Assembly (NCBI GenBank): GCA_903959855.1
Contig: CAJBYR010000081.1
Coordinates: 1 to 56,170 of the forward strand
DNA: 56,170 nt
Reading direction: 5' to 3'
Source of the DNA: an uncultured beta proteobacterium
GTDB taxonomy: Bacteria; Pseudomonadota; Gammaproteobacteria; Burkholderiales; Rhodocyclaceae
The position numbers were made by a program, and so were the translations under genes. The notes below the pieces were generated by a model. It did no database searches, was not told the DNA's origin, and saw nothing but the letters and a program-made list of their open reading frames with translations. Each line of letters starts with the position of its first letter. Position 1 is the first letter of the stretch. This document shows, piece after piece, positions 18,088-25,542 of the stretch.

Positions 18088-19166
18088 CACTTCTCTCCCG
18101 TAACGGTTTCAGACTTCTTTGCCTTCTTCAGCACCGAGGCCGCGGCATGCACCGCCACCGCCGCGCCGGCCACTGCCGCCGCCGTGCCGCCGACCTTGTC
18201 GGCATTCGATTCGACGCCGAACTGCTTGATGTCGGTGACGCGGTCGTAGAAGCTGCCCTTATCCCAGAAGCCGTCTTCCGAGCAGCCGATGCAGCCGTGG
18301 CCCGACTGGATCGGGAAGGACACGCCGTCGTTCCAGCGCACCGTCGAGCAGGCGTTGTAGGTGGTCGGGCCCTTGCAGCCCATCTTGTAGAGGCAGTAGC
18401 CCTTGCGCGCCGCGTCGTCGTCCCATTTCTCGACGAACTGGCCGGCATCGAAGTGCGGCCGGCGATAGCATTTGTCATGGATGCGCTGGCCGTAGAACAT
18501 CTTCGGCCGGCCCTGGCGGTCCAGCTCGGGCAGGCGGTCGAAGGTCAGCAGGTAGGTGACCACGCCGGTCATCACCTCGGCGATCGGCGGGCAGCCCGGC
18601 ACCTTGATCAGGGGCTTGCCGGAAATCACCTTGTCGATCGGCGTAGCGCGCGTCGGGTTCGGCTTGGCGGCCTGCACGCAGCCGTAGGATGCGCAGGCGC
18701 CCCAGGCGATCACCGCCTTGGCGTCGGCCGCAGTCTCCTTGAGGATCTCGACGAAGGGCCGGCCGCCCTCGATGCAGTACATGCCATCCTCATTGAGCGG
18801 CGGATTGCCCTCGACGGCGAGGATGTAGTTGCCCTTGTATTTCTTCTTGATTTCCTGCAGCTGCTTCTCGGCCTGGTGCCCCGCCGCCGCCATCAGCGTG
18901 ACGTGGTAGTCGAGCGAGAGCATGGAGAGGATCACGTCCTTGGTCAGCGGGTGCGCCGAACGGATGAAGGACTCGGAGCAGCAGGTGCATTCCAGGCCTT
19001 CGAGCCAGATCACCGGCGTGCGCGGCTTGGTCTCCATGGCCTTTGCGATCTCGGCGGCATAGGAACTATCCAGGCCGAGCGAGGTGGCTGTCAGCGAACA
19101 AAACTTGAGGAAGCTGCGCCGGCTGATGCCCTGGCGCCGCAGCACGTCGTAAAAGGTTTCGGTCAT
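18087..19166 (-). CDS. hupS: Uptake [NiFe] hydrogenase small subunit with six-cysteine proximal cluster
   Basis: Electron-transfer subunit, 359 residues. The Tat signal [10 protein letters not shown] lies near residue 15, with cleavage expected around residues 40-45. The mature protein opens with ECTCCSES instead of the standard CTGC. A further extra Cys is in GACASYGC, followed by VPGCPPI. These supply the six cysteines that bind the [4Fe-3S] proximal cluster of O2-tolerant hydrogenases such as E. coli Hyd-1 and R. eutropha MBH. Medial and distal cluster ligands are in the C-terminal [20 protein letters not shown] and [11 protein letters not shown]. An Ala-rich hydrophobic anchor ends the protein. 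A sigma-54 promoter lies about 45 bases upstream. Confidence 0.97.
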   Translation of the reverse strand: MTETFYDVLRRQGISRRSFLKFCSLTATSLGLDSSYAAEIAKAMETKPRTPVIWLEGLECTCCSESFIRSAHPLTKDVILSMLSLDYHVTLMAAAGHQAEKQLQEIKKKYKGNYILAVEGNPPLNEDGMYCIEGGRPFVEILKETAADAKAVIAWGACASYGCVQAAKPNPTRATPIDKVISGKPLIKVPGCPPIAEVMTGVVTYLLTFDRLPELDRQGRPKMFYGQRIHDKCYRRPHFDAGQFVEKWDDDAARKGYCLYKMGCKGPTTYNACSTVRWNDGVSFPIQSGHGCIGCSEDGFWDKGSFYDRVTDIKQFGVESNADKVGGTAAAVAGAAVAVHAAASVLKKAKKSETVTGEK

Positions 19167-19208
19167 CTTGGTCTCCGTCGGGAAAGAAAGTCCTTCGAAG
19201 ATCGTATT

Positions 19209-19224
19209 AGCAAGCCACGGGCCA
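19209..19224 (-). promoter_or_regulatory. Sigma-54 (-24/-12) promoter of the hup operon
   Basis: Read on the minus strand, 19224-19209 is TGGCCCGTGGCTTGCT. It has GG at -24 and GC at -12, exactly 10 bases apart, and matches the TGGCAC-N5-TTGCW consensus well. A transcript would begin near 19198, leaving about 30 bases of leader before the hupS ATG. The hybO promoter at 27878-27893 is nearly the same sequence. Activation by HoxA is inferred. Confidence 0.85.
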
Positions 19225-19253
19225 ACCCGTGAAATTTCGATTATTTAGCTTTC

Positions 19254-19266
19254 AATCAATGTGTTG
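19254..19266 (+). promoter_or_regulatory. IHF-binding site upstream of hupS
   Basis: AATCAATGTGTTG matches the IHF consensus WATCAANNNNTTR at every position. It lies about 30 bases upstream of the -24 element, the usual place for IHF to bend DNA so that an NtrC-type activator reaches sigma-54 polymerase. Confidence 0.75.
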
Positions 19267-19351
19267 AGGTTTGGGGATGGAAACTCAAGTCGGGCCGAGG
19301 CGGTTAGCGGGTAATCGCATTGGCAACGGGGCAGGCTCGCCCGTTCAAATC

Positions 19352-19363
19352 GCTGATATCAGC
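19352..19363. promoter_or_regulatory. Perfect 12-bp palindrome, candidate activator site
   Basis: GCTGATATCAGC lies about 155 bases upstream of the inferred hupS transcript start, in the range of NtrC-type enhancer sites. It might instead act on the divergent gene at 19485. The assignment to HoxA is a guess from position and symmetry only. Confidence 0.35.
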
Positions 19364-19484
19364 AGCGTAGGATCACCGACCACCCATGTACTTGAGTTTC
19401 TTGGGCGATTTGTGCACCATCCAAAATGCCGGCCTGAAACAAGACCGTTGAACCTCCAGACTCAAGCACATTGAGGAGATGAAC

Positions 19485-20555
19485 ATGAAAAAGTCATATC
19501 AAACCGCCCTGATGACTATTCTTGTGGCGGCTGCCCTCCCTTTGTCGGGGTGGGCCCAGCCGACTGCGCAGCAAACACTTGACCGCCGGAAACAGTCTCT
19601 CTCTGACAATTACACGCGTGAGTCCGGCTCACACAGTTGTTCTACCATCACCTATCCAGGCCCGCGCAAAGCCTGTGTGTTTTGGAGGGATATTTATGCC
19701 GAAGGTGCGACATGCGTACGCAACTCTGTCACTGACAAGGACGTGACCGATTGCGTCGCAAAGCTTCGAGCCGACTTGAAGGCGATGGAGAGTCAGCCCG
19801 AATCTTGGTATGACCCGCAAAACGCCAAATGGCGCAGTGATGCAAGGGCTGCTGCTCAAGACTACGAAGATACCTATACCAGGTACAGTCGAGCTGGCGC
19901 GCTGTCGCAAGCTGATTTGACGAAATTTGATTTTCGTACGCCCCGGCTTTGGAGATACCGACTTCGCTTGCAAACAGACATCAGAGTTGCAAGAGACTTT
20001 CTGACGAATGATGAAGCCGCAGGAATTGTGGATGATTTCAGAAGAACCAAGGCAGAGCTACTTGCGGTCGTTGCACCTGCACCTGCACCGGCGGCAAATA
20101 CGGCCGTTGCACCTGCACAGACTGCGGCGGCTAGGGTATCGTGGGTCGCTGCGCAGAGCGGCATTCCTGCAGGCGCAACACCTAGCGGCGGTTCGGCACA
20201 GAATGAGCAGATCTATATCTGCCGCGCCAGGATGCAAGACGGCGTGCTCCACGCGGGTGCGGCGTGGAGGGGCACCTGCTATGTGGGCTTCGGTGGCAAA
20301 TCGGTGAATAGCAAGGTGGCCGAGGTGCTGGCCATCAGCGGTGGTCAGGTTGGCTGGGAAGTGCCCGCCGGCGGCAGGATTCCCGCCAATGCGCCGGTTG
20401 CTGGGCTAGCTGGTAGTACCCCATTTCATTTTTGCCGCATGAGGATGCAGAACGGACAGATTCAGCCTGGCAAGCTGTGGAAGGGCAACTGCTACGCGCC
20501 GTTCGGTCCGAACGAGATCAAATCGGCGACCTACGAAGTGATGGTGGTGAGATAA
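19485..20555 (+). CDS. Secreted protein with C-terminal DM9-like repeats
   Basis: About 356 residues. Start at 19485 is chosen because GAGGAG sits 6 bases upstream; an ATG two codons earlier overlaps that site. An N-terminal signal peptide (MKKSYQTALMTILVAAALPLSGWA) is evident, then a Cys-containing helical region (about 25-195). A proline/alanine linker (APAPAPAANTAVAPA) follows, then two DM9/DUF3421-like repeats. Each has an IP(A)xA...G start and a C-R-A/M-RMQ...W-GxCY-V/A-GFG/PFG core (YICRARMQDG...GTCYVGFGG and HFCRMRMQNG...GNCYAPFGP). DM9 repeats in other organisms include mannose-binding lectins. It stands alone, opposite to both flanking hydrogenase operons, and is less GC-rich, suggesting insertion. 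Specific function unknown. Confidence 0.85.
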   Translation: MKKSYQTALMTILVAAALPLSGWAQPTAQQTLDRRKQSLSDNYTRESGSHSCSTITYPGPRKACVFWRDIYAEGATCVRNSVTDKDVTDCVAKLRADLKAMESQPESWYDPQNAKWRSDARAAAQDYEDTYTRYSRAGALSQADLTKFDFRTPRLWRYRLRLQTDIRVARDFLTNDEAAGIVDDFRRTKAELLAVVAPAPAPAANTAVAPAQTAAARVSWVAAQSGIPAGATPSGGSAQNEQIYICRARMQDGVLHAGAAWRGTCYVGFGGKSVNSKVAEVLAISGGQVGWEVPAGGRIPANAPVAGLAGSTPFHFCRMRMQNGQIQPGKLWKGNCYAPFGPNEIKSATYEVMVVR

Positions 20556-20602
20556 CAGTCGGGGAGTGGCCGCGGCCGATCGCGGCTGTTCCCATGCATC
20601 TC

Positions 20603-20629
20603 AAGGCAGGCTCCGGCCTGCCTTTTCTT
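20603..20629 (+). terminator. Intrinsic terminator after the DM9 gene
   Basis: A 9-bp stem (20603-20611 with 20616-20624, loop TCCG) runs into TTTTCTT on the plus strand, a standard rho-independent terminator about 50 bases past the stop at 20555. The remainder of the gap to 20757 shows no gene; the hyb operon ends at 20758 on the other strand. Confidence 0.85.
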
Positions 20630-20757
20630 ACCATTAGACTCGCTCCGCCCGCCCGTTTCGGGGCTGTGCGGCCGGGTTTCATTGACATAGTGAGCTGGTG
20701 CGCAACTGGCAACCGAATTGCCGTCCCGCCAGCGCCGACTTCCGGCGCCCTGCCCGC

Positions 20758-21153
20758 TCAGAGATTGTTGCGCACGTAATCCGCAAAGCGTTGATCGCGC
20801 GTGGCGATGTGCTTGCCGATGAATTCCAGGGTCTCGGCGGCGCGACCGGCGACGAGGACCGATTCGCCTGCGGCGTGGTTGGCGGCGATGCCGCGCAGTG
20901 TGTCGAGCATCATCACATGGTCGTCAACATGGTCTTCATAGTCATCGTAGCTCTTCAGGCGCATGAGCAACTCTTCCGACATGAAATGCGCTTCGCTGTA
21001 GTCGATCAGGCGCTCAAGGATTTCTCCGACAACGGTGGGATCGCCATTGGCACCTGCGGCCTTGCACAGTTCGCGCAACAAACCGAGTTGCATCTCGTGC
21101 TCGCGCTCGGTATCTGCATTGGACGCGACATTGAATTCAGCCATTCCTGACAT
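20758..21153 (-). CDS. Hemerythrin-like protein at the end of the hyb operon
   Basis: A 131-residue hemerythrin-fold protein predicted to carry a di-iron, O2-binding site. Ligand-like motifs are REHEMQLG (His), SEAHFMSEELLM (His and Glu), and HVDDHVMML (two His); the last His-xxxx-Asp region is weaker (GKHIATRDQRF). It starts 44 bases after hybE on the same strand, so it is probably co-transcribed. An O2-scavenging or sensing role near an O2-sensitive Hyd-2-type enzyme is an inference. Distinct in sequence from the second hemerythrin at 30756. Confidence 0.88.
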   Translation of the reverse strand: MSGMAEFNVASNADTEREHEMQLGLLRELCKAAGANGDPTVVGEILERLIDYSEAHFMSEELLMRLKSYDDYEDHVDDHVMMLDTLRGIAANHAAGESVLVAGRAAETLEFIGKHIATRDQRFADYVRNNL

Positions 21154-21197
21154 TGACCTGCCCTTTCGTAGACCCGCCGTTCTTGCGTGAGAGAAGC

Positions 21198-21686
21198 TTA
21201 GCGCACCGCCAGAAAGCGACGACGCGAGAGCGAAGGCTGCCCGGGGGCATGTGGCGCTGCCGGTTCCCTGGCGGCCGCCGGGTCGGTCAGCAAGGCGACC
21301 ATCGAGGCGCGTGCCGTCATGATCGCTTCCGACTGATTGGCGAACTGCCCCATGGGCGAAAACAGGGGGCAGCTCTGGTACTCACCGAGTTCCGTCTCGG
21401 TGCTGCCGAGAAAGGCGAAATCGCCGGCGGGAAACTTGACGAAGCGGCGCTTGTTGTCGCCAGTGCTTTGCCAGTTGGCTTCGCTTCCCGGCACCAGCAG
21501 CGCGCTCATGCACCAGGGCGTGACCACGACGCCGAGCCAGTGCCCCTGCCAGCGCTGGAAATCGACAGCCTCGACGTTCAGTGCCGGATTGAGGATCGGC
21601 ACGTCCGCCATCTGTTCGCGCTGGATGCGGAAGAAGGCTTCCTCCACCGCGTCGCCTGGGCTGTCCTGATGAACGCGAAAACTCAT
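21198..21686 (-). CDS. hybE: Hydrogenase assembly chaperone HybE
   Basis: A 162-residue HybE-family chaperone, homologous to HupJ at 12210. Matching segments are VVVTPWCMSALLVPG, FPAGDFAFLGSTETELGEYQSCPLFSPMGQF. The ATG at 21686 overlaps the hybG stop in ATGA. E. coli HybE binds the small-subunit precursor and holds back Tat export until assembly is complete. The final residues SLSRRRFLAVR look like a truncated twin-arginine motif placed at the C-terminus, as in HupJ. Confidence 0.9.
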   Translation of the reverse strand: MSFRVHQDSPGDAVEEAFFRIQREQMADVPILNPALNVEAVDFQRWQGHWLGVVVTPWCMSALLVPGSEANWQSTGDNKRRFVKFPAGDFAFLGSTETELGEYQSCPLFSPMGQFANQSEAIMTARASMVALLTDPAAAREPAAPHAPGQPSLSRRRFLAVR

Positions 21687-21940
21687 GCGGCGAAACCGCC
21701 CCACTCGCGGGCGTCACTCCCCTGTGCCATGAGCTCCTGCATCAGTGCCAGGGCTTCCTCAGCGCGCTCGCGCTCCACGCGTTCGAAGGCGAAACCGCCG
21801 GCCTGGATCAGCAGGTAGTCGCCGATGGCGATCTCTTCGTCCATCAGCAGCAGGCTGACTTCGCGCACCTGTCCGAAGCATTCGGTGACGGCCATGCCGT
21901 CGCGCACTTCGATGACTTTCGACGGTGCGGCGAGGCACAT
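21683..21940 (-). CDS. hybG: HypC-family chaperone of the hyb operon
   Basis: An 85-residue HypC paralogue beginning MCLAAPSKVIEVRDG, with Cys2 available after Met removal; the usual conserved His of the YVxxHVG segment is replaced (YLLIQAGGFAF). The symbol hybG is given by position in a Hyd-2-type operon. It starts one base after the hybD stop and overlaps hybE. It probably serves HybC, in place of or beside HypC. Confidence 0.92.
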   Translation of the reverse strand: MCLAAPSKVIEVRDGMAVTECFGQVREVSLLLMDEEIAIGDYLLIQAGGFAFERVERERAEEALALMQELMAQGSDAREWGGFAA

Positions 21941-21941
21941 C

Positions 21942-22430
21942 TCAGGCGGCCTGCTTCAGCGGCGTGACGGCATATCCGCGAGCCGCAAGTTCAGCCGCCG
22001 CCATCGCCGCCAGCACCGGCACCTTCTCGGCCACCGTCGGAGTCATTTCCATGCCGAGTTCGAGGGAAATGAACTCGACGCCAAGGACCACGATTTCCTT
22101 CGGCATGGTGTCGAGCAGTTCCAGACTGGCCAGCACGTCGGGCAAGGCGATCTGGTGCGGCGAGAGCTTGTTGCGGAAGAAAACCGGAATGTCCTTGCCT
22201 GCGATCTTGACCACGGTGCCCGGTGCTGCGCCGGTCTTGACCACGTCGAGGATGATCAGAAAATCAAGGTTGGAGAGATCCTCGATCATCTCCATGCCCG
22301 AGGTTCCGCCGTCGATTGCCATGACGTTGTCCGGCAGTTTCCAGCCGCGCTCCAGGGCCTCGACGGCACGCACCCCCGCGCCCTCGTCGGTGAGGATGAT
22401 GTTGCCAACGCCGAGGACTACTGCACGCAA
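21942..22430 (-). CDS. hybD: HybC-processing endopeptidase HybD
   Basis: Nickel-dependent protease that trims the HybC precursor; 162 residues from the preferred TTG at 22430, matching E. coli HybD (164). From there the protein reads MRAVVLGVGNIILTDEGAGV, the canonical family start, and CCGGAG lies 8 bases upstream. A longer frame from ATG 22493 is rejected because its first codons run through an intrinsic terminator hairpin (22453-22473). Other motifs: DGGTSGMEMIEDL and SPHQIALPDVL with the conserved His. Confidence 0.93.
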   Translation of the reverse strand: MRAVVLGVGNIILTDEGAGVRAVEALERGWKLPDNVMAIDGGTSGMEMIEDLSNLDFLIILDVVKTGAAPGTVVKIAGKDIPVFFRNKLSPHQIALPDVLASLELLDTMPKEIVVLGVEFISLELGMEMTPTVAEKVPVLAAMAAAELAARGYAVTPLKQAA

Positions 22431-22444
22431 GGTTTGGGCTCCGG

Positions 22445-22473
22445 AAACAAAAGGGGCCGGCACAGCCGGCCCC
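22445..22473 (-). terminator. Intrinsic terminator inside the hyb operon
   Basis: A perfect 9-bp GC stem (22453-22461 with 22465-22473, loop of 3) is followed on the minus strand by TTTTGTTT. It lies 17 bases after the hybC stop and before hybD, so it should lower transcription of hybD-hybG-hybE-hemerythrin relative to the structural genes. Confidence 0.88.
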
Positions 22474-22489
22474 TCGATACTACTCGCGA

Positions 22490-24196
22490 TCAAACCGCTT
22501 TTACCGTTATGGCGGTATTGCTTTCCGTGTCGGTCAGGTGGATCGCGCAGGCGATGCAGGGGTCGAAGGAATGCACCGTGCGCAGCACTTCCAGCGGCTT
22601 CTCGGCGTCGGCGATCGGGGTGTCGAGCAGCGACGCCTCGTAGGGACCCGGCTCGTCCTTTTCATTGCGCGGGCAGGCATTCCAGGTCGAGGGCACGACG
22701 CACTGGTAGTTCTTGATCTTGCCGTTGTCGATGACGACCCAATGCGACAGCGCGCCGCGCGGCGCCTCGTGGAAACCGACGCCCATGATTTCGCCCTTGG
22801 GGAAAGTCGGCGGGTTGAAGGTCTTGACATCGCCCTTGCCGATGTTGTCCACCAAGGCCTTCCACTGACCGTCAAGCATGTCGACCTGCACCGCGCAGGA
22901 TATCGCGCGCGCCGCATGTCGGCCGATGGTGGAATGCATGGCATCCAGCCCGACCTTGGTCTTGGCCAGGGCCGAGACGGTGTCCAGCGCCGCCGTGGCG
23001 TACTTCTTGGTCGGTTCGTGGCCGGCGGCGAGCATGGTCAGCACGCGTGCCAGCGGGCCGACCTGGGCAACCTTGCCATAGAAGGTCGGCGACTTGAGCC
23101 AGGAATACTTGGCGTCGTCCTTGAAGTCGGTGTAGTTGGGCTTGGTCTCGCCCTTGTAGGGGTGCAGCGCGCCGCCCTTGGAGTAGTCGTACCAGGAGTG
23201 CTTGACCGATTCCTCGACACCCTTGGTGAAGTATTCGTCGCCGAACTTGGTGATCGGCTTGAATTTGGTGAGGTCGCCGCCCTCGATGAAACCGCCAGGC
23301 AGGGCGAACTGGGTACCCTTGGTGTCCAGCGGGATGTCCGGCACGGCGAGGTAGTTGGTGACACCTTTGCCGATCTTGGTCCAGTCGGCATAGAAGGCAC
23401 CGATCGCGGCGACGTCGATCAGATACACATTCTTGACGAAGTCCGAAAGTTCATCGATGAAGCCCTTGATCGCCATCAGCCGTTCGACGGTCAGCACCGC
23501 CTGCGAATCGGTGGCGATCGGGTTGGCGACGCCGCCCACCGCCACGTTCTGGATGTGCGGGGTCTTGGCACCGAGGATGGAGACGATCTTGTTGGCCTTG
23601 CGCTGCACTTCCAGCGCCTGCAGGTAATGGGCCACGGCCATCAGGTTCACTTCGGGCGAGAGCTTCATCGCCGGGTGGCCCCAGTAGCCGTTGGTGAAGA
23701 TGCCGAGCTGGCCGCCGTTAACGAAATGCTTGAGCCGCTCATGCACGCGGCGCATCTCGTGCTTGCTGTTGAGGTGCCAGGACGAGAGGCTCTCGCCCAG
23801 CGCCGCCGCCTTGTCCGGATCGGCCTTCAAGGCGGAGGTGACATCCACCCAGTCGAGAGCGGAGAGATGGTAGAAATGCACGATCTGGTCATGCACCGAG
23901 TGCGCCAGGATGATCAGGTTGCGGATGAACTGGGCGTTCAGCGGCACTTCCATCTGCAGGGCGTTCTCGACCGCGCGCACCGAGGTGATGGCATGCACCG
24001 TGGTGCAGACGCCGCAGATGCGCTGGGTAATGGCCCAGGCGTCGCGCGGATCGCGGCCGAGCAGGATCAGTTCAACGCCGCGCCACATCTGGCCCGAGGA
24101 CCAGGCCTTCTTGACGCGACCGCCGTCAACATCGACGTCGATGCGCAGGTGGCCCTCGATGCGGGTGATCGGATCTATCGTTACGCGCTTGGACAT
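22490..24196 (-). CDS. hybC: Hyd-2-type [NiFe] hydrogenase large subunit HybC
   Basis: Catalytic subunit of the second uptake hydrogenase, 568 residues. Nickel-ligand motifs are QRICGVCTTVHA in the N-terminal region and DPCIACAIH near the end. The following 15 residues (LTDTESNTAITVKAV) should be cleaved by HybD. The start ATG has GGAG at good spacing (GGAGAGAAAAA). It is separated from hybB by 171 bases holding strong hairpins. It partners HybO and is likely periplasmic-facing and coupled to HybA/HybB. Confidence 0.97.
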   Translation of the reverse strand: MSKRVTIDPITRIEGHLRIDVDVDGGRVKKAWSSGQMWRGVELILLGRDPRDAWAITQRICGVCTTVHAITSVRAVENALQMEVPLNAQFIRNLIILAHSVHDQIVHFYHLSALDWVDVTSALKADPDKAAALGESLSSWHLNSKHEMRRVHERLKHFVNGGQLGIFTNGYWGHPAMKLSPEVNLMAVAHYLQALEVQRKANKIVSILGAKTPHIQNVAVGGVANPIATDSQAVLTVERLMAIKGFIDELSDFVKNVYLIDVAAIGAFYADWTKIGKGVTNYLAVPDIPLDTKGTQFALPGGFIEGGDLTKFKPITKFGDEYFTKGVEESVKHSWYDYSKGGALHPYKGETKPNYTDFKDDAKYSWLKSPTFYGKVAQVGPLARVLTMLAAGHEPTKKYATAALDTVSALAKTKVGLDAMHSTIGRHAARAISCAVQVDMLDGQWKALVDNIGKGDVKTFNPPTFPKGEIMGVGFHEAPRGALSHWVVIDNGKIKNYQCVVPSTWNACPRNEKDEPGPYEASLLDTPIADAEKPLEVLRTVHSFDPCIACAIHLTDTESNTAITVKAV

Positions 24197-24276
24197 TTTT
24201 TCTCTCCATCCTGAACTTCACGTGAATACAACGCAGAGCGCGCCGGGTGATATCGAGCGCAGCGAGCAAACTTTGT

Positions 24277-24296
24277 CCCCCGCCCCGGGGCGGGGG
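24277..24296. other. 20-bp perfect GC palindrome in the hybB-hybC gap
   Basis: CCCCCGCCCC at 24277-24286 is directly followed by its complement GGGGCGGGGG. It can form a cruciform or hairpin in the mRNA 80 bases upstream of hybC. Flanking G-runs (24301-24311) add to an unusual G/C asymmetry. No gene is visible in 24197-24367. Confidence 0.6.
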
Positions 24297-24322
24297 CAAG
24301 GGGGTGGGGGGCCGTATTGATG

Positions 24323-24374
24323 CCACTGGCTTTCATGATCGTGGGCGTAGCCAACGCAGCATGAAAGTCAGTGG
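24323..24374. other. 15-bp-arm inverted repeat at the hybB stop
   Basis: Arms 24323-24337 and 24360-24374 match at 14 of 15 positions around a 22-base loop. The right arm covers the last codons and the stop of hybB. A stable 3' mRNA structure or processing site is likely; a following T-run is lacking, so termination is doubtful. Confidence 0.65.
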
Positions 24375-25540
24375 GTGGCCTGCGCGTTTTCCCGGGGCAG
24401 TACCGGGAAACGGCGGGTGATGATGATGTAACCGAGAACTTCTATGGCGAACATGCCGGCGGTGACCAGCACTTCGGGCAGGGTCGGGAAGTAGCTGAAG
24501 CCCCCCGAATCGCCGACGATGGTTTCGTAGCCGATCAGGTAACCGTTGAGTCGCAGCAACGCCCCGCCGAGCATCAGCAGCACGCCGGCGAGGAAGAGCT
24601 TCGCCGGGTTGCGGCGATTCGCTTCGGCGCCGATCAGCAGCAGCGGTGCGGCCAGGCAGAGCATTTCCAGCCAGAACATCAGCGCCTCGATCGAGGGCTC
24701 GAAGGCTCGGGGCAGGGCGCCGCGCACCACGAGGTCGGCGACGCGCACCACCAGATACACGGCGAGGAAGCCGAGCATGATCTTCGCCAGCGGCGTCAGC
24801 ATGTGGGTTTCCAGCTTGCGCCGGTAGGCGGTCGAGGTCAGGCAGGACTCGAACAACACCACCGCATAGCCCATGGTGATGGCCGTCAGCAGGTAGAGCA
24901 GCGGCTGCAGCGGCGTCTGCCACAGCGGATGGATCTGCACCCCGAGCACCACCAGCAGCGTGCCCAGCGAGGACTGGTGCATCATCGGCAGCACGGTGCC
25001 CAGTGCGATGATGAAGAACATCGCCTTGCCCAGCTTGCGCTTGGCTTCCGCCTTGCCGTATTGCTCGAGGAAAGTCGGCGAGAACTCGATCCACATGACA
25101 ATGATGTAGAGCGAAATGCAGACCGCCACCTCGAACATCACCGAGTTCAGGTTGATCGACCAGGGATTGAACATGTGCCAGACGTTCCAGGGGCGACCCA
25201 GGTCGAAGATCACCCCGGCACCGGCCAGCGTGTAGCCGAACAGGCTGGCCAGCAGCGCCGGGCGTACCAGCGGGTGGTACTCGCCCTTGTTGAAGATGTA
25301 GACCAGCATCGCCACCGAAAAGCCGCCACAGGCGAAGGCCGAGCCGATGACGACGTCGAACACCACCCAGATGCCCCAGGGATAGCCGTCGTTGAGTCCG
25401 GTAACCGAGCCGAGGCCGAACAGGAAGCGCACCAGCAGGATCGCGAGCATGACCGCGATCAGGACGCCGCAGGTCAGCGTTACGGCATTGACCAGGCTGC
25501 CGCCGACCGGCGCCGGCGCCGCGTGTTGATTATTGGCCAT
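24368..25540 (-). CDS. hybB: Hydrogenase membrane subunit HybB (NrfD family)
   Basis: Integral membrane quinone-interacting subunit, 390 residues with about ten hydrophobic segments. It begins with a short cytoplasmic or periplasmic tail (MANNQHAAPAPVGGSLVN). NrfD/HybB features include YPWGIWVVFDVVIGSAFACGG and GRPWNVWHMFNPWSINLNSVMFEV. It connects the HybA ferredoxin to quinone and, by analogy with E. coli Hyd-2, may support reversible or proton-linked turnover. It begins 2 bases after hybA. Confidence 0.95.
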   Translation of the reverse strand: MANNQHAAPAPVGGSLVNAVTLTCGVLIAVMLAILLVRFLFGLGSVTGLNDGYPWGIWVVFDVVIGSAFACGGFSVAMLVYIFNKGEYHPLVRPALLASLFGYTLAGAGVIFDLGRPWNVWHMFNPWSINLNSVMFEVAVCISLYIIVMWIEFSPTFLEQYGKAEAKRKLGKAMFFIIALGTVLPMMHQSSLGTLLVVLGVQIHPLWQTPLQPLLYLLTAITMGYAVVLFESCLTSTAYRRKLETHMLTPLAKIMLGFLAVYLVVRVADLVVRGALPRAFEPSIEALMFWLEMLCLAAPLLLIGAEANRRNPAKLFLAGVLLMLGGALLRLNGYLIGYETIVGDSGGFSYFPTLPEVLVTAGMFAIEVLGYIIITRRFPVLPRENAQATH

Positions 25541-25542
25541 GT

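Noticed and set aside
19479-19484. ATG at 19479 as start of the DM9 protein
   Set aside because: It lies immediately against the GAGGAG site; the ATG two codons later has proper spacing.
22431-22493. ATG start of hybD at 22493
   Set aside because: These codons lie in an intrinsic terminator hairpin and the encoded residues do not resemble HybD; a TTG with a good ribosome-binding site gives the canonical start.
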